The notes below the pieces were generated by a model. It saw nothing but the letters and a program-made list of their open reading frames with translations. It was not told the DNA's origin and made no database searches. Position numbers and translations under genes: made by a program. Below, piece by piece: positions 48,115 to 57,800 of a DNA stretch of 64,000 nucleotides. Each line of letters begins with the position of its first letter. Position 1 is the stretch's first letter. Where the stretch lies: positions 1 through 64,000 of the forward strand of contig JAFDVI010000033.1 in NCBI GenBank assembly GCA_018269055.1, given 5' to 3'. The stretch comes from Acidobacteriota bacterium. Its GTDB lineage: Bacteria > Acidobacteriota > Blastocatellia > RBC074.

Positions 48115-51100
48115 TTACGGCGCAAAGTAACCGGACACATCAATCACCAGGTCTGTCACAGCGGAAGTGAAAATCTTGAACGCGCCATCTGCGCCCAATC
48201 CAACCGTGATGTGCCGATTGAACACTTTTGCGGCTTGATAGTTTGAATTCGCCGTTCCGGGTTGCGCCGCATCGCTGGACCAGAACGTCAAGAAACCGTT
48301 GCTCGCCGGAAAGACCGCCGTCGCATTGCCCACGATTGCCTGGGCAGTTGCGGAAACCGTCATGCCGTCGCAAGTTCCGCGAGCTTGCTGGATTCGTGTC
48401 GAACCGGCAGCAAGCGGCGTTCCGGTCGTGTAACAACCGGGCTGACCCATCCGCGTTTCCAGCAAGCGCACAGGACGTGGCAATGGGTTGAAGAGCAATC
48501 CGGTTCCGTTCAAATCTACGGCATCAGGGCTGTAATACCCCAGCACATCAATCACCAGATCGGTTGTTTGCGACGAATAAATGTTGAATGTGCCGTTGGG
48601 AGCTAACCCGACGGTGAAAGGGGCATTCATGTTTTGCCCGGCTGCATAGTTGGAACTGGCAGCCAACGGTCTACTCGGCGCATTGCTGGGATAAAGTGTC
48701 AGGAAACCCTGCCCGCTGGGAACCACCGCCGTGGCATTACCGACGATGGCGGCGGCGCTGGATGGAATCGTCACGCCGTTACAGAAGATGCGTCCCTGCT
48801 GCGTACGTTCTACCCCAGCGGCAATCGGGGCGCCCGGTGTGTCGCAACCTGGTTGCCCTGCGCGCGTGTCCAGCATACGAACCGGCGTCGGCAACGGGTG
48901 GAAATACAACCCGCCGACGTCAGGCGGCGCGTAATAGCCGGTGATATCAATCACGACGTCGGTGTTGGTCGTGACGAAAATCTTGAATGCGCCGTCGGCT
49001 GCACCGAGTCCAACCGTGAACACATTGTTCAACACCTGATTGGCTTGGTAATTGGAATTAGCGACGGTCGGTTGCATCGCATCGCTGGGATAAAGCGTCA
49101 GGAATCCGCCGCCGGATAGAACCGTAGTGATATTGCCGGTCAGGGCACGAGCCGAGGCCGGAATCGAGATGCTATCGCATGTGCGGCCAGCCGCCGTTTG
49201 CAACCGCGAAGTGCCGCCGGGAATTTGTTGTCCTGGTGTGTCGCAAGCGGATTGACCTGGACGCGTATCCAGAATCCGAAGCGGTCGCGGCAGCGGGTAG
49301 AACATCAATCCCGCTGGATTAATGGTTACGGTGTAACTTTGTGATCCCGTGCAGGAACTGGTGTCGGTTGCCGTCACCGTAAAAGTAAACGTCCCAACTT
49401 GCGTCGGAACACCGGACAGCAGACCGTCATTCGCCAGCGTCACTCCGGTTGGAAGCGTGCCGCTGAAGGTGAAACTGTGCGGGATATCGCCGCCTACAGC
49501 CGACACATTTTGGCTGTACGTACTGCCGACAGTTCCGTTTGGCAACGTCGCAGGGTTCACTGTAATCTGCGAGCAGATCACCAACGCATACGCATTTGTG
49601 CCGGAGCATCCGCTTTGATCGGTTGCCGTCACGGTGAAGTGGAATGTTCCGACAACGGTTGGCGTGCCTGACAACAGGCCGCTCGATGAAAGCGTCACAC
49701 CACTCGGCAAATTCCCGGTAAAGGTGAAGTTGTAGCCTCCGGAACCACCGCTTGCCGTCAGTTGTTGATTGTAATTTGTATTGATTAGCCCGTTAGACAC
49801 CGTGGCAGGCGTGATATTGATCGTCGGGCAAACCCCGATAACCAATGTGTAGTTTCGTTCGCCAAAGCAATTGTTCCCGGCAGTCGCGCGAACCGTGATC
49901 GGGAAACTGCCGGAAGCGACGGGGGTGCCCGAAAGTAAACCAGAGGTCGAAAGTGTCAAATTGCTGGGCAATGAACCGGAACTGATTGTCCAAGTGATGT
50001 TCCCCGATGCGCCAGTTTGCGTGAACTGCTGGCTGTAAGGAACTCCCAAATTGCCCGTGTTAATTGTTGCCTGGTCAATGGTGATGGTCGGACAGTTGAT
50101 CGTCAGCGAATAGCTCTTATCAACGAAACAGCCAGTGGCGCTGACCGTGGCCCTGACAGTGAAATTGGAAGTTCCCTGCGCCTGCGGAATGCCTGAAAGC
50201 ACTCCGCTGGTAAGATCAAGATTCAAGCCAACCGGTAATGTCCCGGAATTCACCGTCCAGTTAATCGAACCGCTGCCACCGTTCAGCGTCAAAGCCTGGC
50301 TATACATCGTGCCAACCACACCCGAATTGAGCGAAGCTGGCGTGATACTGAGCGTCGGACAGCTGACGGTCAGCATATAGGGAATTTCCCCAAAACAGTT
50401 GCCAGAATCAGTCGCCCGAACCGTAAAGCTGAAATTGCCTGTTATGCTCGGCGCACCCGAAAGCAGGCCAGATGTTTGATCCAACATCATTCCCGAAGGC
50501 AAAGAGCCGGAGCTGATCGTCCAGTTCACTGATCCAACACCGCCGGATTGAGAAAGTTGCTGACTGTAGTTCATTCCAACCGTCGCCGCAGAAAGATTGG
50601 CGGGCGTAATGTTGATTGGACACCCAGACGCCTGGGTAACGGTGAACAGCGTTCCGGCAATATCCATGGTGCCGGTACGCGCCGGACCAGTGTTTGCGGC
50701 GACCGTATAACTCACCGAACCATTGCCAGTCGTGCTGACGCTGCTTTTGCCGCTACGGGTTAAAGGAGGTTGCCCAGGCTTGTTGAGCGAGCCGCCGGAA
50801 GTGATCGTGATCCACGAAACATTGCTGGATGCCAACCACGAACAATTTCCCGTTGTCGTTACGTTTGCCGTACCCATTCCACCAGCGGCGGCATAGTTTT
50901 GCGAAGTAGGCATTACTGTGTATGTACAACCGCCCTCCTGTTGGATCAGCACGGATTTGTCGGCGATTGTGATTTGGCCACTGCGCTGCGAACCTGTGCC
51001 GTTGGTTCCAACGGAATAATTGACCGTGCCATTGCCCGTGCCGCTCCCGCCTGAGGTGATCTTGATCCACGGATCGCTTGGGGTCGCCGTCCATGCGCAT

Positions 51101-54100
51101 GTCGCTCCAGCCGTAACAGTTGCGCTCGCCGTGCCGCCTGCGACAACCATCGGCTGCAAACTTGGAGAAACAGAATAGGTACAGAAAGACGATTGTTGAA
51201 CAATGAAATTTTGACCGGCGGCCACAATCGTCCCGCTTCGCTGGCCGCCAGGGTTTGAATCAACGGTGAAATTGACCGTGCCGTTGCCCATTCCACTGGC
51301 TCCCGAAGTGATATGAATCCATGAGTCGTTGGTGCCAGCCGTCCAGGGGCAGGCTGCACCGATGGTTACTGCGATGCTTCCGCTGCCACCTGTTGACATA
51401 AAACTCTGACTGCCTGGACTAATCATGGAAGGACATGACGCTTCCTGATTAATGACCAGGGATTTTCCGGCAACTGAAATGGTTCCTGAGCGCTGCCCCC
51501 CTGTGTTGGCCGCCACGGTGTAATTGAACGTGGCATTCCCCGAACCGCTGAGTGGGACCGTTGTAATATTAATCCAAGGGTCAGAGGCGACTGCCGTCCA
51601 GGGACAGGCTGCTCCAACCGTCAGAGTCAGTGAGTTGCTGCCGCCCGCAGCCGTAAAGTTTTGACTCGCCGGAGAGAGATATGCGGTACATGGCGCATCC
51701 TGCGTAATAATAATAGATTGGCCTCCAACGATCAGAACAGCGACACGTTGAGTTGGCCCCGGATTGGCTTCAAGCGTGAAATCCGTAACGTTGGGACCGG
51801 AGCCGCTTGTTTGCGTCGTGACTGTGACCCATGGGGTAAAGTTCGTCACAGTCCAGGGGCAGCCCGCCGGAACATACAAATTCAAGCTGCTGCTGACTGC
51901 CGGGGCCGGGAAACTCAAAGCGAGAGGGCTGATCGAAGTCGTGCAAGGAGCGTCTTGAGAAATGGAATAATCCGTCCCTGCGATTTTGATGGTCCCGAAA
52001 CGGATTGCGCCCGTATTTGGCTGGATAGTAATTCCTATAGTCTGAAGCAAGCGTCCATCGCCAATTGATGAGGACGAGTTGGAGGTTATTTGTATCCAAC
52101 TGTCGGACGATTGGACCGAACTCGGTGAGCAAAAAATTGCCGGATACGTAACGTAGAATGCCGTGCTTCCGCCCGCCGCGCTGAAACTCGTCACTCCCGG
52201 AGTGGTAACGGTCTGCTTATCACAACCACTGTCGGTGAATGGAATAATTCTACAACCAGAAAATTCCGATGTTTCAACCGGGGTTCCTGCATTGAGCCGG
52301 GTGGCCGTCGCTGTTACGTAATATCCCCCCGGTAAGGCATAGTCCAGCGTTTTGCTAATGCCTGCAAAGCCTGAGGTATTGTCATTAAAGATAAGAGGAG
52401 AGGTTGTCACGTTGGTCGAACCGATCAATACCAGGCCTTCTCCATTGCCGCTTGAATCGCACAGCGGGTTGATAAAAAACTCAATGCGAAACGTCGTACT
52501 TGCGGAACTGTAAAGATAGCCACTGATGGTGCTGGAACCAGGATTACCGGCAGTCACTGACACACCGGTCAAAACCGGGGAGTTCTGCAGGCTGTTCGGG
52601 CCGGCATTCAAGGCAGGGCAAACGGCATTGGCCTCATTTGCTGATTTCGGATCCGCAAATGGCGGCGCCATCGGAGTGACGGAATTTGAAGGGGTTGATG
52701 CCGGGCCGGTGCCCACAAAATTGGTGGCTTTCACGGTAAAGGTGTACGCCGTGCCATTCGTCAGCCCTGTCACCGTAATCGGACTTGACAGGCCACTTGC
52801 GGTGATACCGCCGGGGCTTGACGTGACCGTATAAGCATAAATCAGGCTTCCGCCATTAGAAGCGGGCGGGCAAAAAGACACTGTCGCCTGTGCATTGCCT
52901 GCCGTGGCGGTGACATCGGTCGGTGCGCCGGGAACTGTGAAGGGCGTTACTCCGTTTTCTGCGAGGTCAATCCCCAGCCCATTATTGTCCGAAATGATGT
53001 TACCCAAAATGGGATTACCGATGGCCGAATTCCCTTTGACGACAACACCTTTCGCATTATTGAACCTGATCGTGTTGCCTTGGCTGCAGGTCATGCTGCT
53101 ATCTGCGGGGCAAGGCACACCCAAACCGCCGATCCTGTTGTTGAACGCGGCATCTATTAACACTCCAATGCCGCTGTTGCCGAGCGGTGCAATGCTCGAA
53201 ATATCCGTGCCAATGAGATTGCCGATAACCACGTTACCGGTTGCATTGGTAGTAGAAATTCCGACGCCGCCACCGGTGTTGCCGGAAATGATATTGCGCG
53301 ATTCCGTCGTCACGCCGCCAATCGTAGAGTTGCTGCCGCCCGTAATGTCCACGCCAAATCCGCCATTGCCGAGGTCTATTTTGCCATTGGCGTCAGGGCC
53401 GATGAAGTTGCCGATCACCTGGTTTCCAGACGCGGCCAGTGAATTCGGCGTATCGTAAGAGATCAACACGCCTGCACCGGTATTGCCTGAGATGAGATTG
53501 CGCTCGCCCGGCGCCGTTCCCCCAATGGTATTGTTTGAAGCGCCTAGAATTTTGATGCCGACTGCGTTGGCACTCGTCGCGGTTCCTGAACCATTCGTCC
53601 CAATCAGGCAGCCTTTGATCGTGTTCGCCCCGGATCCAGAGATCAGGATGCCGTTGCTGTTAAACCGGTTAATTACCAAACGCAAAATCGTGCTGCTGCC
53701 CGCGGTGATATTCAACCCGTTTGCCCCGGCACCCGCGCCTGCGCCATTCAATTCCACGCGCGTTGCGCCGCCCGAATTGCCCTTGATCGTCAATGGTTCG
53801 GTTATGGTTGGCAGTGCGGAAGTCAGGTTGATTGTAGGCGTGCCCGAACCGAGGCTGAATACGATGATATCGGCTCCCGCCATTCCAGCAATGCATTCGC
53901 CCGCCGCCGCGCCGGAAGCAGTGTTGGTATTGGCAGCGGTAATGGCTTCGCGCAAGGTGCATTTGCCGTTATTGCCAATCGTGTCTCCAGTATCATTTAC
54001 AGTAATCGTCGCCGGAGCCAACATTGCGTTCGGCGCCGAAGCCGGCTCGCCAAAAGGCGCCTGAACGACCTCGTTTCGTCGCGCTTCGGTCAATGAGTGG

Positions 54101-54219
54101 CCGAGCAGGAACCCCGCTGCAATCGTCACTGACAACATCGAGACAACACGTACCCTGTGCTGACGCACTTTGCCCAATAACAAACTCAACGACTGTGAGA
54201 GGCCGTTCGCCGTATGCAT
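48115..54219 (-). CDS. Giant secreted protein: CSLREA/beta-helix, FN3, BACON, He_PIG and RLLDTR-type C-terminal repeats
   Basis: A 2,034-aa exported protein, the largest here. After a membrane-export segment (about 25-48) comes a CSLREA-type motif GKCTLREAITAAN (about 85-97) and a right-handed beta-helix rich in Asn/Gly turns (to about 430). Then an FN3 domain (APTDVTATAGNAQATVSF, to about 525), a beta domain, some five BACON-like repeats (CPWTA-x-SDPWI-x-IT, R-SGTI-x-AG, about 700-1240), and five He_PIG-type repeats (YSQQL, GxLPSG-x-L, SGLLSGTP, about 1245-1637). From 1638 to the end are three repeats of 127-137 aa of the type FxPLPxPxRLLDTR...DLVIDVxGYFAP, widespread in secreted proteins. 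AAGGGA precedes the ATG. It lies between the two cassettes but lacks the shared C-terminal module. Probable adhesin or matrix protein (inference). Confidence 0.85.
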   Translation of the reverse strand: MHTANGLSQSLSLLLGKVRQHRVRVVSMLSVTIAAGFLLGHSLTEARRNEVVQAPFGEPASAPNAMLAPATITVNDTGDTIGNNGKCTLREAITAANTNTASGAAAGECIAGMAGADIIVFSLGSGTPTINLTSALPTITEPLTIKGNSGGATRVELNGAGAGAGANGLNITAGSSTILRLVINRFNSNGILISGSGANTIKGCLIGTNGSGTATSANAVGIKILGASNNTIGGTAPGERNLISGNTGAGVLISYDTPNSLAASGNQVIGNFIGPDANGKIDLGNGGFGVDITGGSNSTIGGVTTESRNIISGNTGGGVGISTTNATGNVVIGNLIGTDISSIAPLGNSGIGVLIDAAFNNRIGGLGVPCPADSSMTCSQGNTIRFNNAKGVVVKGNSAIGNPILGNIISDNNGLGIDLAENGVTPFTVPGAPTDVTATAGNAQATVSFCPPASNGGSLIYAYTVTSSPGGITASGLSSPITVTGLTNGTAYTFTVKATNFVGTGPASTPSNSVTPMAPPFADPKSANEANAVCPALNAGPNSLQNSPVLTGVSVTAGNPGSSTISGYLYSSASTTFRIEFFINPLCDSSGNGEGLVLIGSTNVTTSPLIFNDNTSGFAGISKTLDYALPGGYYVTATATRLNAGTPVETSEFSGCRIIPFTDSGCDKQTVTTPGVTSFSAAGGSTAFYVTYPAIFCSPSSVQSSDSWIQITSNSSSSIGDGRLLQTIGITIQPNTGAIRFGTIKIAGTDYSISQDAPCTTSISPLALSFPAPAVSSSLNLYVPAGCPWTVTNFTPWVTVTTQTSGSGPNVTDFTLEANPGPTQRVAVLIVGGQSIIITQDAPCTAYLSPASQNFTAAGGSNSLTLTVGAACPWTAVASDPWINITTVPLSGSGNATFNYTVAANTGGQRSGTISVAGKSLVINQEASCPSMISPGSQSFMSTGGSGSIAVTIGAACPWTAGTNDSWIHITSGASGMGNGTVNFTVDSNPGGQRSGTIVAAGQNFIVQQSSFCTYSVSPSLQPMVVAGGTASATVTAGATCAWTATPSDPWIKITSGGSGTGNGTVNYSVGTNGTGSQRSGQITIADKSVLIQQEGGCTYTVMPTSQNYAAAGGMGTANVTTTGNCSWLASSNVSWITITSGGSLNKPGQPPLTRSGKSSVSTTGNGSVSYTVAANTGPARTGTMDIAGTLFTVTQASGCPINITPANLSAATVGMNYSQQLSQSGGVGSVNWTISSGSLPSGMMLDQTSGLLSGAPSITGNFSFTVRATDSGNCFGEIPYMLTVSCPTLSITPASLNSGVVGTMYSQALTLNGGSGSINWTVNSGTLPVGLNLDLTSGVLSGIPQAQGTSNFTVRATVSATGCFVDKSYSLTINCPTITIDQATINTGNLGVPYSQQFTQTGASGNITWTISSGSLPSNLTLSTSGLLSGTPVASGSFPITVRATAGNNCFGERNYTLVIGVCPTINITPATVSNGLINTNYNQQLTASGGSGGYNFTFTGNLPSGVTLSSSGLLSGTPTVVGTFHFTVTATDQSGCSGTNAYALVICSQITVNPATLPNGTVGSTYSQNVSAVGGDIPHSFTFSGTLPTGVTLANDGLLSGVPTQVGTFTFTVTATDTSSCTGSQSYTVTINPAGLMFYPLPRPLRILDTRPGQSACDTPGQQIPGGTSRLQTAAGRTCDSISIPASARALTGNITTVLSGGGFLTLYPSDAMQPTVANSNYQANQVLNNVFTVGLGAADGAFKIFVTTNTDVVIDITGYYAPPDVGGLYFHPLPTPVRMLDTRAGQPGCDTPGAPIAAGVERTQQGRIFCNGVTIPSSAAAIVGNATAVVPSGQGFLTLYPSNAPSRPLAASSNYAAGQNMNAPFTVGLAPNGTFNIYSSQTTDLVIDVLGYYSPDAVDLNGTGLLFNPLPRPVRLLETRMGQPGCYTTGTPLAAGSTRIQQARGTCDGMTVSATAQAIVGNATAVFPASNGFLTFWSSDAAQPGTANSNYQAAKVFNRHITVGLGADGAFKIFTSAVTDLVIDVSGYFAP

Positions 54220-54740
54220 AGTTTTCCCTTCGCCTAGAAAATGAATCGCAGCAATGTTACGAGAGAGGAAGGCCAGAGCTTGCCTTTAACTCCACAGGTC
54301 TTTTTTGTAGCTTTTAAGTTCGCGGAAAATTCGTCAAAAAATTGCTGACCATGCCGTCCCTTGCATGTTGATTTGCTGAGCGTTTGAAACACTAGAGAAG
54401 TTTGTTGTTCAGGATCAGCCCATCACCAATGACCATAACTTCGGTGCTCGGCTGTAAACACAAAACCCCTCACCAACCGCGTTTTAAGCCATTTTCCAGT
54501 GATGCTTCGTCTTGGGACGTGAATTGAAAGGACATTTTCGAGAAGTGAATGCGATAAGGGTCATTGCATCTTCCCGTTGCGCAAGCCAGAACTTCGGCTT
54601 GAACCATGAGGTAATTATTCGGTAATCAATTGATAATCCTTACCAATTCAAACTAACCGCTTCAGCAGCGTCATACTAATAAAACTGTATAGGTTCGTCC
54701 AGACAAGTCCCGGCAGTTTGAAAGAAAATTTTCGTCCGGA
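54220..54740. other. Long untranslated upstream region of the giant BACON gene
   Basis: About 520 bases without a credible gene on either strand. AT-rich near 54620-54690 (GGTAATCAATTGATAATCC, a local dyad) and GC-richer near 54400-54600. Its length suggests a promoter region or long leader for the giant gene; I recognise no riboswitch. No member of the GAA-triloop repeat family is present. Confidence 0.5.
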
Positions 54741-54805
54741 TGAAAAAAGGTGAAAAGAGCGGTAAAGGATTTATTCCTTTTCGGCCACCCTCTTCACCTT
54801 TTTCA
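54741..54805 (-). terminator. Intrinsic terminator of the large DUF11 gene
   Basis: Arms 54741-54762 and 54785-54805 (minus-strand sense AAAAAGGTGAAGAG...CTCTTTTCACCTTTTTT) form a long, slightly imperfect hairpin, with an inner AAAGGA/TCCTTT pair, and a U-run on the distal side. It lies 43-107 bases past the stop of the gene at 54848. Confidence 0.75.
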
Positions 54806-54847
54806 TGAAAACGCTGGCCGTCTGACGGTCAGCTTATTCGTCCCCTA

Positions 54848-57800
54848 TCAACAGGACGGAATGAAAATTGGAATCACAACTGTCGTCTGATCGGTCAGGG
54901 TCATGTGATGCAAGTTGTGTCCCTGGTTGAATGCGCCGCTGTTGGCGTTGGCAGTTGCGTTGAAATTGATTTGCGCGCCGACCAGCGCCGAATCGTTGAC
55001 AGCCCAGAACTTCATCCATCCGGTGCGCCCAGCAGGCAGGATGCGGTTGAACGGCGTGAAGGTTCGCGGGAAGCTGTTATCCAGAATCTTGCGGTATTGG
55101 CACGATCCCAGATTGGCAGTGAAGCTGTATTGGTTTTCCGAATCATCCCACAACAATCCGGAGATATTACCAATCAGTGCTCCGCTGGTGGTGAAGTTGC
55201 CGCCAATGCGATCAATGACCAGCATTGTGGAATTGCCGTCCGCTGTGCTGCCGATATTGCTGGAAGCCAGGACACGCGGCAGCCGGTTGTAGTTCATCCC
55301 GTCAAACCGAAGCGTCGCGGTTGTCGAGGCGGCATCCAAGCCTGCCGGGAACATCATTGAAGCGGCAATGGATTCGGCGGCCAGATTCGCTTGATGGCCG
55401 GACGAGAATTTGATGAACTCATCACCAATCAGTTCATTAAACACGCGCGGCAACCCATTGTTGTCTTCGACCGCCACCGCCATCAGGTAACCTGTGTTGC
55501 CCGGATCGAAATCCGACGCCAGGAACGACGACGTTTGGTTCGGCGTCAGGCATAGGAAAGCATCCAGAATCGAACAGCTTGCGCCATCCACTGCGAACAA
55601 GTGAATGGTCACTTTTTCCGTGGTGGAAGTGTTGGTGATCGAAATGCGCGTGTTTTGGACGTTGGCGTTTGTCGCGTCCGAAGTGTAGATCGGATAGAAC
55701 AGGACTGACCCTTCTTTCTGATCGCTGATTTCGGACAACGCACGATACGCACCGCCAGGGGTCGGACCAGGAGGCACGATTTGCGTGTCGGCAAATGCTC
55801 TGTTGTTGGCCAGCATCCCCGTTCCCGGAATGATGATCGCGGGTTCGCCAGACAACGGATTGGATTGCGTCGCAAGGGTTCCGGTTTCCGGCAAACAGTT
55901 GGTTGAAAGAATCGTCGCCGTATTGGTTACGGTGATCGAAGGATGTTTGATCGGAACACGAGCGACGATGACGATCGTGCCGCTGGTCGGGTAGTTGAAT
56001 TGGCACTGATTGGCAGCGCCCAACACCCCCAATTTGGCAACAACGGTCGTGATGCCATTGGTCGTCGTGATGGTGAAGGTCGTTCCGGGAACGGTCGAAG
56101 TCGGCGTTCCCACCACGGTAAAGCCTTTCGGCAGTACGTCGGTCACCGTTACGCCGTTGGCGTTCGACGGGCCGGCATTGGCGAAAGTGATGGTATACGT
56201 GATATTCGACGGCGATCCCGATGTGCTATATGGCGCAGGATCGGGCGAATCCGCTTTGCTGATGGACAGGTCGGATTGCGCCTGCACCGTCGAAGTAAAC
56301 GACGCCGTATTGTTGTTTGGGTTCGGATCAGTGGTATCCGAACTGATCGTTGCCGTGTCGGTCATGTTCGGCACACACATTTGAGCATCCGTCAGGGCGC
56401 GTATTTGTTGGAAGTCCGGGCAGACGCGCACAACGATGGTCAATGTGCGGGTCACTCCTGGCGGTGTCAGGCCACCTGCAGTTCCGCCCGCGGCGTTCCA
56501 GGTCGCTTTGACAATGCCGTTGGTTCCAACCGCGGGCGTCATCAAGGTCGCGCCGGGCGAGGCCACTGCCGAAATGAAGACAGTGCCCTGCGGAAGCGGA
56601 TCGGTGATCATCAAATTCAACGCCGCGCTTGGCCCCGGATTGGTTGTCGAGATTGTGTAGGTCAGCAAGTTCCCGGCAATCACCGGATCCGGCGACGCCG
56701 TTTTAGTTCCTGACAAATCAGCCGAAAAGCCCAAATTGATCGTATCGCAAACGTTTGTGTTGTTGCCCGGAACCGGGTCTGTGGACATCGAGGTCGCCGT
56801 CACGCAGTTTTGGTATGACGTCGGTGTTGGTTGCGGCGTCAACGGATCCTGCGTGAACGTCAAGCGAACAATGAAAGTCCCCGCCGGATTGACGGTTCCA
56901 TCCGGGTTCTTGTTCGGCGGCAATTCCGCAGCCGTGCAAGTCACGCTGGTGGTGTTTCCAGCCGATCCAACCGGAGGCGTCGCAGTGCAGGTGACATTCG
57001 GATTGCCATTCCCGTCCTTGGCGTTCGGAGTGACGAACTGGCCGTTGCCATTCAACCGCCCAACCTGAATGTTGGTGATCTTCTGGAACGGAGGCAGTGT
57101 GTCAACCAGATTGAACATCTGCGCCGCGCTGGGACCGTTGTTGGTCACCGTCACATCATACAAATTGCCGGAAGTGCCCGCGGTTACTGGGCCGCCAGGG
57201 ACTCCCGCCGCATTGGTGTGCGTTTTGGTCAGCGCCAGATCGGAAGTCGGAGCAACAGGCGTCGTTAACGTGGCCGAGCCGGAAACCGGACGATTAACGT
57301 TGTTCACCGTCGCATCAAAGGTCGCCACATCCACCAGACTTTGCTTGGTCGCCGGGTCAATGAAGATTGTGACGTCAATCGAGGCTCGATTTTCTGTGAC
57401 AGACGTGTTTGGATCATCCACGGCTGCCAGCAGTGGAGCCGTACACACAATGGAACCGCCATTGCCTTGCGGGTTGTTGGTGATGCTGACTCCGGTCGGA
57501 GCCGAACAAGTCAACGTTGCGCCGGAACCTAACACTGGGGTCACCGCGAGGTATTTCGCACCGAGCACACGCCCCGGAGGCGATTCCAGTCCTGAAGGCA
57601 ACACATCGGTCAACCGGATGTTTGATACATCCGACGGGCCGTTGTTGAACAAAGTGATGCGGTAAGTCAATTGCGTACCCGGCAGGACTGCTGTGGCGGT
57701 CGTCGCTGTTCCGTTTTGTGGAGTCGCCGGACCAAGCGGACCAGTTTGATTCGGATTGCTGGCCGCCGTCACTGCGGACTGCACGATCTTGGTGACCCCC

